From Corynebacterium urinipleomorphum (GTDB lineage Bacteria > Actinomycetota > Actinomycetes > Mycobacteriales > Mycobacteriaceae): a DNA stretch of 64,000 bases. Numbering within the stretch: the first letter of the stretch is position 1; every line of letters starts with the position of its first letter. Positions 9,214-17,983 of this stretch are shown one piece after another. The stretch is from contig NZ_LT706965.1 in assembly GCF_900155535.1 (NCBI RefSeq), positions 431,536 to 495,535 on the forward strand, written 5' to 3'. The notes beneath the pieces were generated by a model. It saw only the letters and a list, made by a program, of their open reading frames with translations. It searched no databases and had not been told where the DNA came from. The translations under genes and the position numbers were made by a program.

Positions 9214-10524
9214 TTAGATCAGCACTGCCCCGATGCCGTAGCCGAGGAGCACCGACACCACGATGCAGAACACGCCCGGAACAATGAACGGGTGGTCGAA
9301 AACGTACTTGCCGATGCGCGTGGAGCCGGTGTCGTCCATCTCCACCGCGGCGAGCAGCGTCGGGTACGTCGGCAGCACGAACAGGGCGGACACCGCCGGG
9401 AACGCGGCGACCGCAGTCAGCGGGCTCACGCCGATCGCCAGAGCTGCGGGCATGAGCGCCTTCGCGGTCGCGGCCTGCGAGTACAGCAGCGATGCCGCGA
9501 AGAACAGCACGACGGCGAGCAGCCACGGCTGCGAGTGCAGAATATTGCCGGAGATGTTCTGGATGTCCTCGATGTAGTGGTTGATGAATGTCGTTCCCAG
9601 CCACGCGACACCGAGCACGCACACGCACGCGGACATTCCGGAACGGAACACCTGGGTGCCCAGGATCTCGGCCGATGGAATCTTGGTCACGATGACGATG
9701 ATCGCGGCAGCGGCGAGCATGATCGCCATGATGGCTTCGTTGCGCGGGATAGTCGGATCGGTGATCAGGCCGACTTGGTCGGAAATCAGCGTCGCGTACA
9801 GCATGACCACGACGATCGCGAGCAAGAAGACGCTTACCGACGTTTTCGCTGCCCTCGTCGGCACATACCCGCTTTCCGACGCCGCCGGCTTCACCAAACC
9901 GTCCGCCACCCTCTTCTGGTAGATCGGGTCGTCGGCGAGGTCCTTGCCCATGCGGTTGGCGATCCAAGCCGTCGGGAAAATGGCCAGGAACGTCGCCGGG
10001 ATCATCACCCCAAGCAGTTGGAGGTAGCCGACACCGAGCGGCTCCAGGATGCCGGCCATGAACACGACCGCCGCGGAAATCGGCGAAGCGACGATGGCCA
10101 TCTGCGACGCGATCACCGCCACCGACAGCGGGCGCGACGGCCGCACTTTGCCTTCCTTGGCCACCTCGACGATGACCGGGAGCGTGGAGAACGCCGTGTG
10201 GCCGGTGCCGGCGAGCACTGTCATCAGCCACGTCACGATCGGCGCGTACAGCGTGATCCGTTTCGGGTCCCGCCGCAGGAATTTCTCCGCCAGGTAGACG
10301 AGGTAATCCATGCCGCCTGCGAGCTGCATCGCGGAAATCGCGGCGATGACGCACATGATGATGCCGATGACGCCGAAAGGAATGTCCTCTGCTGTCACCG
10401 TCATTCCGGTCACGCCGAGCAACAACACCCCCAAGCCGCCGGCGAATCCAATGGCGATCGAACCGTAGCGTGCGCCGAGCACGATCGCGCCGAAGAGTAT
10501 GACTAGCTGTAATGCAAGCAGCAT
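9214..10524 (-). CDS. Anaerobic C4-dicarboxylate transporter, DcuA/DcuB family
   Basis: 436-residue inner-membrane protein with 10-12 hydrophobic segments beginning at residue 3 (LLALQLVILFGAIVLGARYG). Family marks include GMTVTAEDIPFGVIGIIM, MQLAGGMDYLVYLAEKFLR, VLAGTGHTAFSTLPVI and SPISAAVVFMAG. DcuA/B carriers exchange aspartate or fumarate for succinate. The next gene upstream on the same strand, 191 bp away, is aspartase, so import of aspartate and export of dicarboxylate is the natural reading. DcuA and DcuB cannot be told apart from the sequence alone. Confidence 0.92.
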   Translation of the reverse strand: MLLALQLVILFGAIVLGARYGSIAIGFAGGLGVLLLGVTGMTVTAEDIPFGVIGIIMCVIAAISAMQLAGGMDYLVYLAEKFLRRDPKRITLYAPIVTWLMTVLAGTGHTAFSTLPVIVEVAKEGKVRPSRPLSVAVIASQMAIVASPISAAVVFMAGILEPLGVGYLQLLGVMIPATFLAIFPTAWIANRMGKDLADDPIYQKRVADGLVKPAASESGYVPTRAAKTSVSVFLLAIVVVMLYATLISDQVGLITDPTIPRNEAIMAIMLAAAAIIVIVTKIPSAEILGTQVFRSGMSACVCVLGVAWLGTTFINHYIEDIQNISGNILHSQPWLLAVVLFFAASLLYSQAATAKALMPAALAIGVSPLTAVAAFPAVSALFVLPTYPTLLAAVEMDDTGSTRIGKYVFDHPFIVPGVFCIVVSVLLGYGIGAVLI

Positions 10525-10598
10525 GGTGGGAGCCTTTCAAACACGTCCCGGCCGCCAGAGTAAGACGGCCTCATTCGGTCACCAGTATGAAACGCGAC

Positions 10599-10629
10599 AA
10601 TCCGCCCCACCAAGACGGCGGGGCGGATT
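10599..10629. terminator. Strong hairpin between aspA and the dicarboxylate transporter gene
   Basis: Perfect 10-bp stem AATCCGCCCC (10599-10608) / GGGGCGGATT (10620-10629) with an 11-nt loop, in the 191 bp gap after aspA. On the aspA-transcribing strand no T-run follows; on the + strand GTTTTTG follows 6 bp later. It may end or process the aspA message. The rest of the gap holds no recognisable gene. Confidence 0.5.
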
Positions 10630-10715
10630 CATGCGTTTTTGTGTCAGGATTAACAGTTAATGCCTGTTATCGGCCGACGGGTGTTACCGACCGATGACTG
10701 TCGCGACCTGGTCAA

Positions 10716-12134
10716 CTAGTCCAGGTACAACTTGCCGCGGAACTCCGGGTGCATCAGGTTCTCTTTGGAGAGGATTTGGTCGAGGGTGGCTTCGTCGAGA
10801 AGCTCCTTTTCGAGCACGAGCTCGCGCACTCCCCGACCCGTCGCTGCTGCCTCTTTGCCGATCATGTCGCCGTTGTGGTGGCCGATGAACGGGTTCAGGT
10901 AAGTGATGATGCCAATGGAATTCTCCACGTACGCCTGGCACACATCAGCGTTGGCGGTGATGTCCACCACGCACTTTTCGCGCAGCGTCTTGGCGGCGTT
11001 GCGGAGCAGCTCGATCGAGCCGAACAGGCTGCGAGCGATGACCGGTTCCATGACGTTGAGCTGGAGCTGCCCGGCCTCCGCAGCCATGGAGACGGTGACG
11101 TCGTTGCCGAACACCTTAAAGCAAACCTGGTTGACCACCTCAGGGATGACCGGGTTGACCTTGGCCGGCATGATCGACGAGCCGGCCTGACGTTCCGGCA
11201 AGTTGATCTCGTTGAGTCCGGCACGCGGACCCGACGACAGTAGACGCAGATCGTTACACGTCTTGGACAGTTTCATGGCCACCCGCTTCAGCGCGGAGTG
11301 AGCCATGACGTAGCTGCCGGTGTCGGAGGTCGCTTCGATGAGGTCCGGCGACGTGGAGATCGGCAGGCCGGTGACCTCGCGGAGCGCTGCGACGACCTGG
11401 TCACGGTAGCCGCCCGGGGTGTTCACGCCGGTACCGATCGCCGTTGCACCCAAGTTGATCTCCAACAGCTGCTCTGCTGCCTGCTGCAGCTTGTCCTGCT
11501 CCTCTGCGAGGTTCGCGCCGAAAGCCGTGAACTCCTGGCCCAGCGTCATCGGCACTGCGTCCTGGAGCTGCGTGCGGCCCATCTTCAGGATGTCGGCGAA
11601 CTCATCGCCTTTGGCGCGGAATGCCCGCTGCAGCTCGTCGAGCTCATCGATGAGGCCCAGCATTGCGTGGTACAGACCGAGGCGGAATCCGGTCGGGTAC
11701 GCGTCGTTGGTGGACTGGGACATGTTGACGTCGTCATTGGGGTTGATGACGTCGTATCGCCCCTTCTCCAAGCCGAGGTGTTCCAGTGCGAGGTTGGCCA
11801 CGACCTCGTTGGTGTTCATGTTCACCGAGGTGCCAGCACCGCCCTGGTAGGCGTCGGTGGGGAATTGGTCCATGCAGCGGCCGTCGAAAAGAATCTGGTC
11901 GCAGGCGACGATGATGGCATCGGCCTTTTCCTTCGGCAGCGTGTGAAGGCGGCGGTTGGCCATCGCGGCGGCCTTTTTCACCATGACCATTCCGCGGACG
12001 AAATCCGGGTAGTCCTGGATTTTCGCCGAGGAAATCTGAAAGTTGTCGATGGCGCGCATCGTGTGCACGCCGTAGTACTTGTCGTCGGGGACGTCGACGG
12101 TTCCTAGCAGGTCTTCTTCTGTTCTGTAACCCAT
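10716..12134 (-). CDS. aspA: Aspartate ammonia-lyase (aspartase)
   Basis: 472-residue member of the fumarase/aspartase superfamily, converting L-aspartate to fumarate and ammonia. It opens with [28 protein letters not shown], the aspartase GxxxxP-Y-GxxT pattern. The mobile-loop signature [11 protein letters not shown] contains the catalytic serine. [10 protein letters not shown] and the [15 protein letters not shown] region are also typical; fumarases have a different N-terminal motif and active-site loop. Start ATG 12134, 20 bp after the hisG stop on the same strand, so it may be read with the his genes. The Dcu transporter follows downstream. Confidence 0.94.
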   Translation of the reverse strand: MGYRTEEDLLGTVDVPDDKYYGVHTMRAIDNFQISSAKIQDYPDFVRGMVMVKKAAAMANRRLHTLPKEKADAIIVACDQILFDGRCMDQFPTDAYQGGAGTSVNMNTNEVVANLALEHLGLEKGRYDVINPNDDVNMSQSTNDAYPTGFRLGLYHAMLGLIDELDELQRAFRAKGDEFADILKMGRTQLQDAVPMTLGQEFTAFGANLAEEQDKLQQAAEQLLEINLGATAIGTGVNTPGGYRDQVVAALREVTGLPISTSPDLIEATSDTGSYVMAHSALKRVAMKLSKTCNDLRLLSSGPRAGLNEINLPERQAGSSIMPAKVNPVIPEVVNQVCFKVFGNDVTVSMAAEAGQLQLNVMEPVIARSLFGSIELLRNAAKTLREKCVVDITANADVCQAYVENSIGIITYLNPFIGHHNGDMIGKEAAATGRGVRELVLEKELLDEATLDQILSKENLMHPEFRGKLYLD

Positions 12135-12154
12135 GGGGCCCAGTGTAGAGAAGA

Positions 12155-13000
12155 TTAAATTCGCGCGATTTGAAGCTCCGTAGCCAGGATTGCTTCGGCG
12201 CCGGCAGCGGCAAGGCGGTCCATGAGCTGGTTCGCCTCTTTGCGCGGGACCATTGCGCGTACGGCGACCCAGTTGTCGCGCTGCAGCGGGGAGACAGTCG
12301 GCCCCGTCAAACCGGGGGTGATGGACACCGTCTCCTCGAGGTTGTCGCGGGAGACGTTGTAGTCGAGCATGACGAAGTTGTGCGCGGTCAGGATCCCGCG
12401 GATACGCGAGAGCAGCACCTCGTCCTCAGCAGTCAGCTCACGGTCTTTCCGCTTGACGACGACCGCCTCACTCTTCACAATCGCCTCCCCGAACGGCTCC
12501 AACCCCTGCTGGCGGAGAGTCGCCCCGGTGGAAACCACATCAGCGATCGCGTCTGCCACACCGAGCTTGATGGAAATCTCCACAGCACCGTCGAGGCGGA
12601 TCACTTCAGTATTGATACCGCGGGCGGAGAGGTAGTCGGAGGCGAGGTGGGGGTAGCTCGTCGCCAAGCGTTTGCCCTCGAGGTCTTCGATCGTCCACTT
12701 CTCCCCTGCTGGTGCCGCGAAACGGAAGGTCGAGCCACCGAAACCGAGGTCGAGCACCTCCTCCACGTCGGCGCGGGAGTCCAGCGCGAGGTCGCGACCC
12801 GTGATGCCGAGGTCGAGGTGCCCGGCAGCGACGTAAATGGCGATGTCCTTCGGGCGCAGGAAGAAGAACTCGACGTTATTCGCCTCGTCGACGATGTTGA
12901 GCGCCTTGCTCACCCCACGGCCCTTGTAACCAGCTTCCTTGAGGATCCCGGTGGCAGCTTCCGACAGAGAACCCTTGTTGGGCACAGCGATCTTGATCAT
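12155..13000 (-). CDS. hisG: ATP phosphoribosyltransferase, long form
   Basis: First step of histidine synthesis: ATP + PRPP to phosphoribosyl-ATP. The 281-residue product starts [16 protein letters not shown]. It has DLGITGRDL and the PRPP-binding segment [14 protein letters not shown]. The C-terminal ~75 residues (from about 205) form the ACT-like histidine-sensing domain of long HisG, including the PTVSPL block, so feedback inhibition by histidine is expected. Start ATG 13000, preceded by GAGGAG and only 17 bp after hisE. The hisE-hisG pair apart from the main his cluster is normal for corynebacteria and mycobacteria. Confidence 0.96.
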   Translation of the reverse strand: MIKIAVPNKGSLSEAATGILKEAGYKGRGVSKALNIVDEANNVEFFFLRPKDIAIYVAAGHLDLGITGRDLALDSRADVEEVLDLGFGGSTFRFAAPAGEKWTIEDLEGKRLATSYPHLASDYLSARGINTEVIRLDGAVEISIKLGVADAIADVVSTGATLRQQGLEPFGEAIVKSEAVVVKRKDRELTAEDEVLLSRIRGILTAHNFVMLDYNVSRDNLEETVSITPGLTGPTVSPLQRDNWVAVRAMVPRKEANQLMDRLAAAGAEAILATELQIARI

Positions 13001-13017
13001 GGTGGGTCGGGTCTCCT

Positions 13018-13281
13018 CTAGAGGTACTTGTAGATGTCGTCGGGCGTGAGACCGCGGTGAACCATCATCACCTGCGTCCAGTACATGAGCTGACTCATCT
13101 CCTCAGCGAGCTCCTCGTCCGACTGGTACTCAGCGGCGATCCACACTTCGCCAGCTTCCTCGATGATCTTCTTGCCGATGAAATGCGCTCCCCTATCCAG
13201 CGCCTCCACCGTGCCAGAGCCCTCCGGGCGCTGCGCGGCTTTCGTGGACAGTTCCGCAAAAAGATCGTCGAAATTCTTCAC
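13018..13281 (-). CDS. hisE: Phosphoribosyl-ATP pyrophosphatase
   Basis: 87-residue MazG-like enzyme of the second histidine step. Conserved parts are RPEGSGTV, the Mg-binding [16 protein letters not shown] helix (EExxE pattern) and [19 protein letters not shown]. The GTG at 13281 gives the standard 87 residues (VKNFDDLF); the frame extends three codons further. A TTAGAGT motif about 8 nt before the GTG could be a -10 element of a nearly leaderless message. First gene of the hisE-hisG pair. Confidence 0.94.
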   Translation of the reverse strand: MKNFDDLFAELSTKAAQRPEGSGTVEALDRGAHFIGKKIIEEAGEVWIAAEYQSDEELAEEMSQLMYWTQVMMVHRGLTPDDIYKYL

Positions 13282-13381
13282 GCAGATCACTCTAACCTAA
13301 GAGCTGGCTGCTTAGCTGTGCACTGCCGGGATCCTCGTTCGCGCCACTCTCCGAATCGCTCTCTGTATCTCTGTACGGTTC

Positions 13382-13407
13382 GCGGCTCGGATCTCTATCC
13401 GAGCCGC
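13382..13407. repeat. Perfect 11-bp hairpin between hisE and the HAD gene
   Basis: GCGGCTCGGAT (13382-13392) and its exact reverse complement (13397-13407) flank a CTCT tetraloop. It lies in the 190 bp after the HAD phosphatase gene and before hisE. No T-run follows on either strand, so it is not a textbook intrinsic terminator; mRNA 3' end protection or a protein site are alternatives. The surrounding bases repeat CGAATCGCT twice and hold no gene. Confidence 0.6.
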
Positions 13408-13480
13408 TCAACGAATCGCTGCCTGGGCCACAGAGCTGCTCTTAGCGCTCGGCCCCAAGCCCGCTTCGGGACAAGCGCGT

Positions 13481-14215
13481 TCAGCGCGCATCCCGGGTGC
13501 GGCGCGCGTCCGCGAACCAGCTGGCCACGTCGGCTGCATCGGCGCCAACGAGACGTTCGGGGTCGAAGCGGTGGACGCCGTCCGGCACCGTCTCAGCGAG
13601 ACCGAGGACAGCGCAGCCGGCGGCAGCTGCAGCGCTCATGCCGGTCCAGGAATCCTCGAACACGAGGCAATCGGCGGGGTCCTGGCCGACCATTGACGCT
13701 GCTTTCAGATACATATCGGGCGCGGGCTTGGGGTTGTCGACCTCGTCACCGGTGACCGACCCCACGAAAAACGCCCGTCCGACGGTGTCGATGCAGCGGT
13801 CGGCGAGCACGCGCTCGGTGTTGGTGGTCACGAGCATGGGCACTCCAGCCTGCTTGAGCGACGCGAGAACTTCGCGGACGCCCGGGTTTGTCACCAGACT
13901 CCCGGTGAACAGCTCTGCCATTCGCCCGAACATCCAAGAGCAGTGGTGGTTGTAGTCGAGTTGAGCCACCGACAACCCGGCCCATTCCGCGCAGACGCGC
14001 AACGTGTTGGCGAAGCTCCCGCCGACGGTCTCCTCTCGCTTTTCCGCGCTCAGGCGGCGGCCGAGACGTTCGGACAGCTCGTATGTGGCCACGCCCCAGA
14101 GCGGTTCCGTGTCAACCATCGTGCCGTCCATGTCCCAGAAAACGGCGCGCGGTCCTTGGGGTTGGCTGTTGCTCCCCGCGCTGCTAGCCGCTTCCTCAGT
14201 CAACGGCTTAGTCAA
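13481..14215 (-). CDS. HAD-superfamily phosphatase, phosphoglycolate phosphatase/beta-PGM type
   Basis: 244-residue haloacid dehalogenase hydrolase. Motif I is VFWDMDGTMVDTEP (nucleophile and acid Asp), motif II is MLVTTNT, the motif III lysine region is VDNPKPAPDMY, and motif IV is CLVFEDSWTGMSAAAAAG, with a helical cap between motifs I and II. The substrate is not deducible. The start taken is a TTG at 14215 that overlaps the preceding gene by 8 bp, suggesting translational coupling; the first ~20 residues are not conserved-looking and a later start is possible. It lies in the mshC - small protein - HAD run, the neighbourhood this phosphatase has in corynebacteria. Confidence 0.85.
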   Translation of the reverse strand: MTKPLTEEAASSAGSNSQPQGPRAVFWDMDGTMVDTEPLWGVATYELSERLGRRLSAEKREETVGGSFANTLRVCAEWAGLSVAQLDYNHHCSWMFGRMAELFTGSLVTNPGVREVLASLKQAGVPMLVTTNTERVLADRCIDTVGRAFFVGSVTGDEVDNPKPAPDMYLKAASMVGQDPADCLVFEDSWTGMSAAAAAGCAVLGLAETVPDGVHRFDPERLVGADAADVASWFADARRTRDAR

Positions 14216-14600
14216 GTTCAGGGAGGGAGTTCAGCGCTTCGTCGTCCGCGCCGGTGGCGGCGGCAGCACGGTACGCGAGATCCTGCAGGTCTGACTTCTC
14301 CTCCGGTTCGAGCACTGCGTCGGCGTGCTTCGCGTTGAAGTCGTGCAGGCTGTTGAAAAACGGTTCCACCACCGAGACGAGGGTGTCGGCCTCCGGGTCG
14401 TCGCCGATGAGTTCCAGGGCGTCGAGATAGCCTTCGATCAGCTTCTTCAGCTCGGGCAGGACTGCCGGGTCGAAGGGCTCCTCCCACAGCTCCTTGTCGT
14501 CGTCCTTGAGGTAGGAACCGGTGGCGAAGGTGGTCAGGTCATCGATGAACTCGTCGACGTCGGGTTGGAACTGATCGCGAATGGTCATGTCCGCCATCAT
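14208..14600 (-). CDS. Conserved acidic small protein of unknown function
   Basis: 130 residues, strongly acidic and helix-prone, with no signal peptide, membrane span or recognised domain. It starts MMADMTIRDQFQPDVDEFIDDL; starting instead at the third Met would remove four residues. It sits 9 bp after mshC on the same strand and overlaps the HAD gene by 8 bp, so the three are probably cotranscribed. I do not recognise the family and assign no function. Confidence 0.7.
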   Translation of the reverse strand: MMADMTIRDQFQPDVDEFIDDLTTFATGSYLKDDDKELWEEPFDPAVLPELKKLIEGYLDALELIGDDPEADTLVSVVEPFFNSLHDFNAKHADAVLEPEEKSDLQDLAYRAAAATGADDEALNSLPELD

Positions 14601-14609
14601 TCCCCAAGT

Positions 14610-15839
14610 TCAGCGGAGCTGCACGCCGAGCAGACCGTCGATTGCGTCCGCGATGATTCCGTTGTGGTCGCCGGGGGCGTCATCGACGATGCGGAGAGCG
14701 CTCACAGTGTCCAAATCGCGGGCAAGTGCAGCACGCAGCTTATCGACGACCCCCACCGCCTCCTCTTCCCCCACCTCCCGCGCGAGGGCCTCGCGCCAGC
14801 GGGTAAGACGTGCCTCCGCCTCATCGAGTGCCTCGTAGGAAAAGTCCCGGTCGTCGCGGTAGTGACCGGAGAACACGGCCAGGCGGATCGCCGACGGGTC
14901 GTGCCCCTGTTCCGACAGCTTGTGCACGAACACGAGGTTGCCCAGGGACTTGGACATCTTCACCCCGTCGAGAGCGATCATGCCGGTGTGGACGTAGTGG
15001 CCGGCCATGCGGTCCACGTCGTACGTCGCCTCAGCGTGCGCTGCGGAGAATTCGTGGTGCGGAAAAGCGAGGTCGCTGCCGCCACCCTGGATGGCGAACG
15101 TTGTGCCGAGACGGTTCGTGGCGATCGCCGAGCACTCGATGTGCCACCCCGGTCGGCCGGAGCCGAACGGAGCATTCCACGCCGGCTCCCCGTCGCGGTG
15201 GCCCCGCCACAGCAGCGCGTCGAGCGGGTCGCGTTTCCCCGGACGCTCCGGGTCGCCGCCGCGCTCGGCAAAGTACTCCTCCATCGTCGCCCGGTCGAGG
15301 TTCGATTCGTACCCGAACTGCTCGGTCGCCGTGATGGGGGCGTAGATGTCGCGGGCACCGGAGGCGTCGTCAAGCGAATATGCGATGCCCTTGTCCAACA
15401 AGGTCTGCACCATTTCGACGACCTCGTCGACGGCCTCCATCGCACCGATGTAGTCGCGCGGCGGGATGACGGAGAGGATCTCCATGTCGCTGCGGAACAG
15501 GTCGATCTGGCTCGTGCCCAGCTCGCGCCAATCCACGCCGTCGCGTTCCGCGCGCTCGAACAGCGGGTCATCCACATCCGTGATGTTCTGCACGTAATGG
15601 ACCTTGTGGCCGTTTGCGAGCAGCTGGCGGTACACGAGGTCGAACGTCAGGTACGTCGCCGCGTGGCCGAGGTGCGTCGAGTCGTACGGCGTGATCCCGC
15701 AGACGTACATGCCCACTTCGCCGTCCGCGTTGCCGCGCGTATCGACGACCCTCACACCCCCATCCGCCGTGTCATACAGAGCAAGCGGCACCGGTGTGCC
15801 AGCGACGTCAGGGACGGCAGGAGTAGGCCAAGAATGCAT
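14610..15839 (-). CDS. mshC: Cysteine-1D-myo-inosityl 2-amino-2-deoxy-alpha-D-glucopyranoside ligase (mycothiol synthesis)
   Basis: MshC joins cysteine to GlcN-Ins in an ATP-dependent step of mycothiol synthesis and is related to CysRS. About 409 residues. Zinc and substrate residues: [19 protein letters not shown] and [12 protein letters not shown]. The HIGH-equivalent is [10 protein letters not shown] and the KMSKS loop is [11 protein letters not shown]. Compared with CysRS it lacks the anticodon-binding C-terminal extension, and its N-terminus [12 protein letters not shown] is MshC-like. I take the ATG at 15839; another ATG lies three codons upstream. Its presence marks the organism as a mycothiol-making actinobacterium. 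Confidence 0.95.
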   Translation of the reverse strand: MHSWPTPAVPDVAGTPVPLALYDTADGGVRVVDTRGNADGEVGMYVCGITPYDSTHLGHAATYLTFDLVYRQLLANGHKVHYVQNITDVDDPLFERAERDGVDWRELGTSQIDLFRSDMEILSVIPPRDYIGAMEAVDEVVEMVQTLLDKGIAYSLDDASGARDIYAPITATEQFGYESNLDRATMEEYFAERGGDPERPGKRDPLDALLWRGHRDGEPAWNAPFGSGRPGWHIECSAIATNRLGTTFAIQGGGSDLAFPHHEFSAAHAEATYDVDRMAGHYVHTGMIALDGVKMSKSLGNLVFVHKLSEQGHDPSAIRLAVFSGHYRDDRDFSYEALDEAEARLTRWREALAREVGEEEAVGVVDKLRAALARDLDTVSALRIVDDAPGDHNGIIADAIDGLLGVQLR

Positions 15840-15965
15840 GCAGCCCACAGTACAGCTCCCGCCGCCGCGGCTGCCCCGGGTGCCCGCCGTTCAGGATTGC
15901 TGCTGCTCCGCAGCCGCGCTGACACCCTGTCCCCGCTGCCCGATAAAGGTACGAGCTGCCCCCTT

Positions 15966-16247
15966 CCGCGCATGACTGTTGGGCCGTGGGGCGTGCTTCG
16001 CCCCCGGCCGTGACGGCTATTTCAGCTCGCGCCTCGGACGCGCGGCTACTTCCGCAGCTTCTGGCTTCTTCCCGCTACCGCGGTTGCCGTATGGTTCGGG
16101 TTATTCTCGTTGTTTTCCGAACAGTAGGTGCATCGCACCGTATTGGTGGGTGGTGTTCGCCGCCGGTCGCCCCCTAGGTGATACCCACACCGGGGTCCCT
16201 GCCCTAATCTCTACCCGTCCCCGGTGGTGGCGGGTGGGGTCATCATC
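15966..16247. repeat. Long imperfect repeat, copy A (HNH gene 3' end and flank)
   Basis: From CCGCGCATGACTGTTGGGCC at 15966 this stretch aligns with 63441-63744 at the other end of the window. The blocks around the HNH stop codon and the coding part are closest; copy B has about 20 bp more in the middle. It covers the last ~48 codons of an HNH gene and its downstream flank. The 15840-15965 interval before it holds no gene I can support beyond the mshC promoter. Confidence 0.85.
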
Positions 16248-16272
16248 TGAAGCGTCCTGGTTTTTGTTCCGC

Positions 16273-17187
16273 TTATTTAACGCCCAACGTTTGAGCGTCT
16301 GATCGTTGATAGTAGGCGTCCTCCATCTCCTGTGGAGTGATATATCCCAGGGATTGATGAAGTCGCTGGTTGTTCCACCAGTGCACCCAGCGAAGGGTGG
16401 CGATCTCGACTTCACCGACCGATGCCCACGGCCGGTGGGGATAAATCAGCTCTGTTTTGTAGAGCCCGTTGACCGTTTCAGCCAACGCGTTGTCATAGGA
16501 GTCGCCGACGGTGCCGACAGACGGATCGATACCTGCCTGGGTGAGCGCTTCACCGTAACGGATCGAGACATACTGCGAGCCGCGGTCACTGTGGTGGACA
16601 AGCCCTTCTGAGCGAAGATCACCAGCGTGATACAGGGCGTGCTCAAAGGCCTCCAACGGCAGTTCATCGGTACGCATGCTCGCCCGAGTCGCCACACCGA
16701 CGATCTTCCTGGAGTACACATCAGTGATAAACGCGGTGTAGGCAAAACCAGACAAGGTGCGCACATAGGTGATGTCAGCGACCCACAACCGGTGCGGCGC
16801 GGGTGCAGTGAAGTCACGGTTGACCAGGTCAGGGCGGCAATCCGGCACGTTGGCCCGAAGCGTTGTCATCGGTGTGCGGCCACGCCTGCGGCCTTGAATA
16901 CCAGCTTGCTTCATCAAACGCGCGGTCTGATCACGACCGATGTTCCAGCCGGCGCGCTGCATAGCCTTCCACATCTTGCGGACCCCGTAGACGCTGAAGT
17001 TGTCCTCGTAGACCCTCACCAATTCAGGAATAAGCAGCGCATCTGACAAACTCCTCGCCGACGGCGCTCGTGCTTTCGCTGCTCGGTAACCGCGAGAGGT
17101 GATGAACCCACATTCTGTCTCTTTCAAGGTGCGACAGATAGCCTCGACCCCGAAGCGATCGCGATACGCATCGATGTATTCGATCAT
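16273..17187 (-). CDS. IS3-family transposase OrfB (DDE integrase)
   Basis: 304 residues. An N-terminal HTH_21-type segment (VYEDNFSVYGVRKMWKAM) precedes an rve integrase core with the DDE triad: Asp in LWVADITYV, Asp in LVHHSDRGSQY, and Glu in YDNALAETVNGLYKTE. The C-terminal LHQSLGYITPQE is typical of IS3 transposases. The start ATG overlaps the orfA stop in an ATGA tetranucleotide, so it may be made by coupling or as an OrfAB fusion through frameshifting; no clear A6G slippery heptamer is seen at the overlap. Intact, so the element may be active. Confidence 0.95.
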   Translation of the reverse strand: MIEYIDAYRDRFGVEAICRTLKETECGFITSRGYRAAKARAPSARSLSDALLIPELVRVYEDNFSVYGVRKMWKAMQRAGWNIGRDQTARLMKQAGIQGRRRGRTPMTTLRANVPDCRPDLVNRDFTAPAPHRLWVADITYVRTLSGFAYTAFITDVYSRKIVGVATRASMRTDELPLEAFEHALYHAGDLRSEGLVHHSDRGSQYVSIRYGEALTQAGIDPSVGTVGDSYDNALAETVNGLYKTELIYPHRPWASVGEVEIATLRWVHWWNNQRLHQSLGYITPQEMEDAYYQRSDAQTLGVK

Positions 17188-17501
17188 CTTCTGGTGGGAC
17201 GGTCGAGTTCCGCCGCGAAAAAAGCTGACGCGGTTTTCAAGATCTCGTTAGCCCTGCGTAGCTCCTTAATCTCTTTCCGGAGCCGCTTCAGCTCGTCAGC
17301 CGCTGACTCGCCGGCGCCAATCTCAACATCGGACGAGGCCATATTCGGCTTCAACCAATCGTTGAGCGTGTGCGCTGGAATGCCGAGCTTTTCACCGATC
17401 TCTACGGCTGCACCCCATTTCGAACACCCTTCGAGCTCAACGAGATCCTCAGCCAAACGCACTGCCTTGGCCTTGAACTCGTCACTGTACTTCCTTGGCA
17501 T
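17184..17501 (-). CDS. IS3-family transposase OrfA
   Basis: 105 residues: an N-terminal helix-turn-helix (MPRKYSDEFKAKAVRLAEDL... HTLNDWLKPN), then a leucine-zipper-like helix (DELKRLRKEIKELRRANEIL) that mediates OrfA/OrfB multimerisation. Start ATG 17501 with AGAAGGATTGG upstream. It ends in the ATGA overlap with orfB. DNA-binding partner of the DDE protein. Confidence 0.93.
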   Translation of the reverse strand: MPRKYSDEFKAKAVRLAEDLVELEGCSKWGAAVEIGEKLGIPAHTLNDWLKPNMASSDVEIGAGESAADELKRLRKEIKELRRANEILKTASAFFAAELDRPTRR

Positions 17502-17983
17502 GATTCCAATCCTTCTCTAGAAATGATCGGAACTAAACCCAGGACACTTCAGAGACTTCCCCGTCTCCCGAGCAATCCGGATGGCCTGGGCCTGCTTCCG
17601 GGTGAACCGGGTTGTGCCGAAGTAGACGGTGTGAACACGCTCCCACTCATCAACAGTGGTGGGTTTGACGCCAGCATCACGAGCAGCCTGACGGTCAAAC
17701 CCAGCCAGGACATCCAAAGGACTCGCAACAGAAGCGAGAAACGCGTCAAACGTGCTCATGCCCCACACGCTAAAACCCGACAACCACAAACGAAAGGGCA
17801 CGGCCCGAAACCTGTGGATAACCGTGGTGACGTGACAGCGTTCTGTGGAAAAGAACGCCGTTAAGCATGCCTGATCTGCGGTTCCACAACCCCCGAAAAA
17901 ATCCGGGAACAAGGAATTTGCTCGCCGCGTCAAGGAAAGAGTCGAGGGAAAGTGACGGGTGGGGCGTCCATAGGCGAAATGCT

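Larger units (their letters stand above)
16248..17551 (-). mobile_element. IS3-family insertion sequence (1,304 bp)
   Basis: Bounded by imperfect terminal inverted repeats of about 31 bp. The left end reads TGAAGCGTCCTGG from 16248. The right end, on the other strand, reads TGAAGTGTCCTGG ending at 17551. Both continue with TTCCG and end in ATTT. Inside are two partly overlapping genes, the IS3 orfA/orfB layout. The flanking triplets (ATC left, GAG right) do not match, so no target duplication is visible. With the missing middle of the host gene, this points to a deletion after insertion or recombination between two IS copies. Confidence 0.92.
16101..17759 (-). pseudogene. DUF222/HNH (13E12-type) gene, disrupted by IS3 and internally deleted
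   Basis: Two pieces of one gene flank the IS. The 5' piece (17552-17759, start ATG 17759) encodes MSTFDAFLASVASPLDVLAG and ends in ARETGKSL, the N-terminus of a 13E12-type protein. The 3' piece (16101-16247) encodes about 48 residues ending HQYGAMHLLFGKQRE, nearly the same as the C-terminus of the HNH gene at 63598-64000. Full-length members are usually several hundred residues, so the middle, including the HNH motif, is missing. The remnant is not functional. The 224 bp upstream (17760-17983) holds TGTGGATAA and TGTGGAAAA, DnaA-box-like words, and nothing else I can name. Confidence 0.85.

Noticed and set aside
15840-17760. A prophage or genomic island around the IS
   Set aside because: Only the IS and HNH pieces are foreign-looking. 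No integrase, att-like repeats or phage genes; tRNA-Leu at 21718 has no duplicated 3' end nearby that I can see.
17813-17852. Two DnaA-box-like words (TGTGGATAA, TGTGGAAAA) 22 bp apart
   Set aside because: Only two boxes, no dnaA/dnaN/gyrB context and no AT-rich unwinding region. They lie upstream of the broken HNH gene and do not mark an origin.
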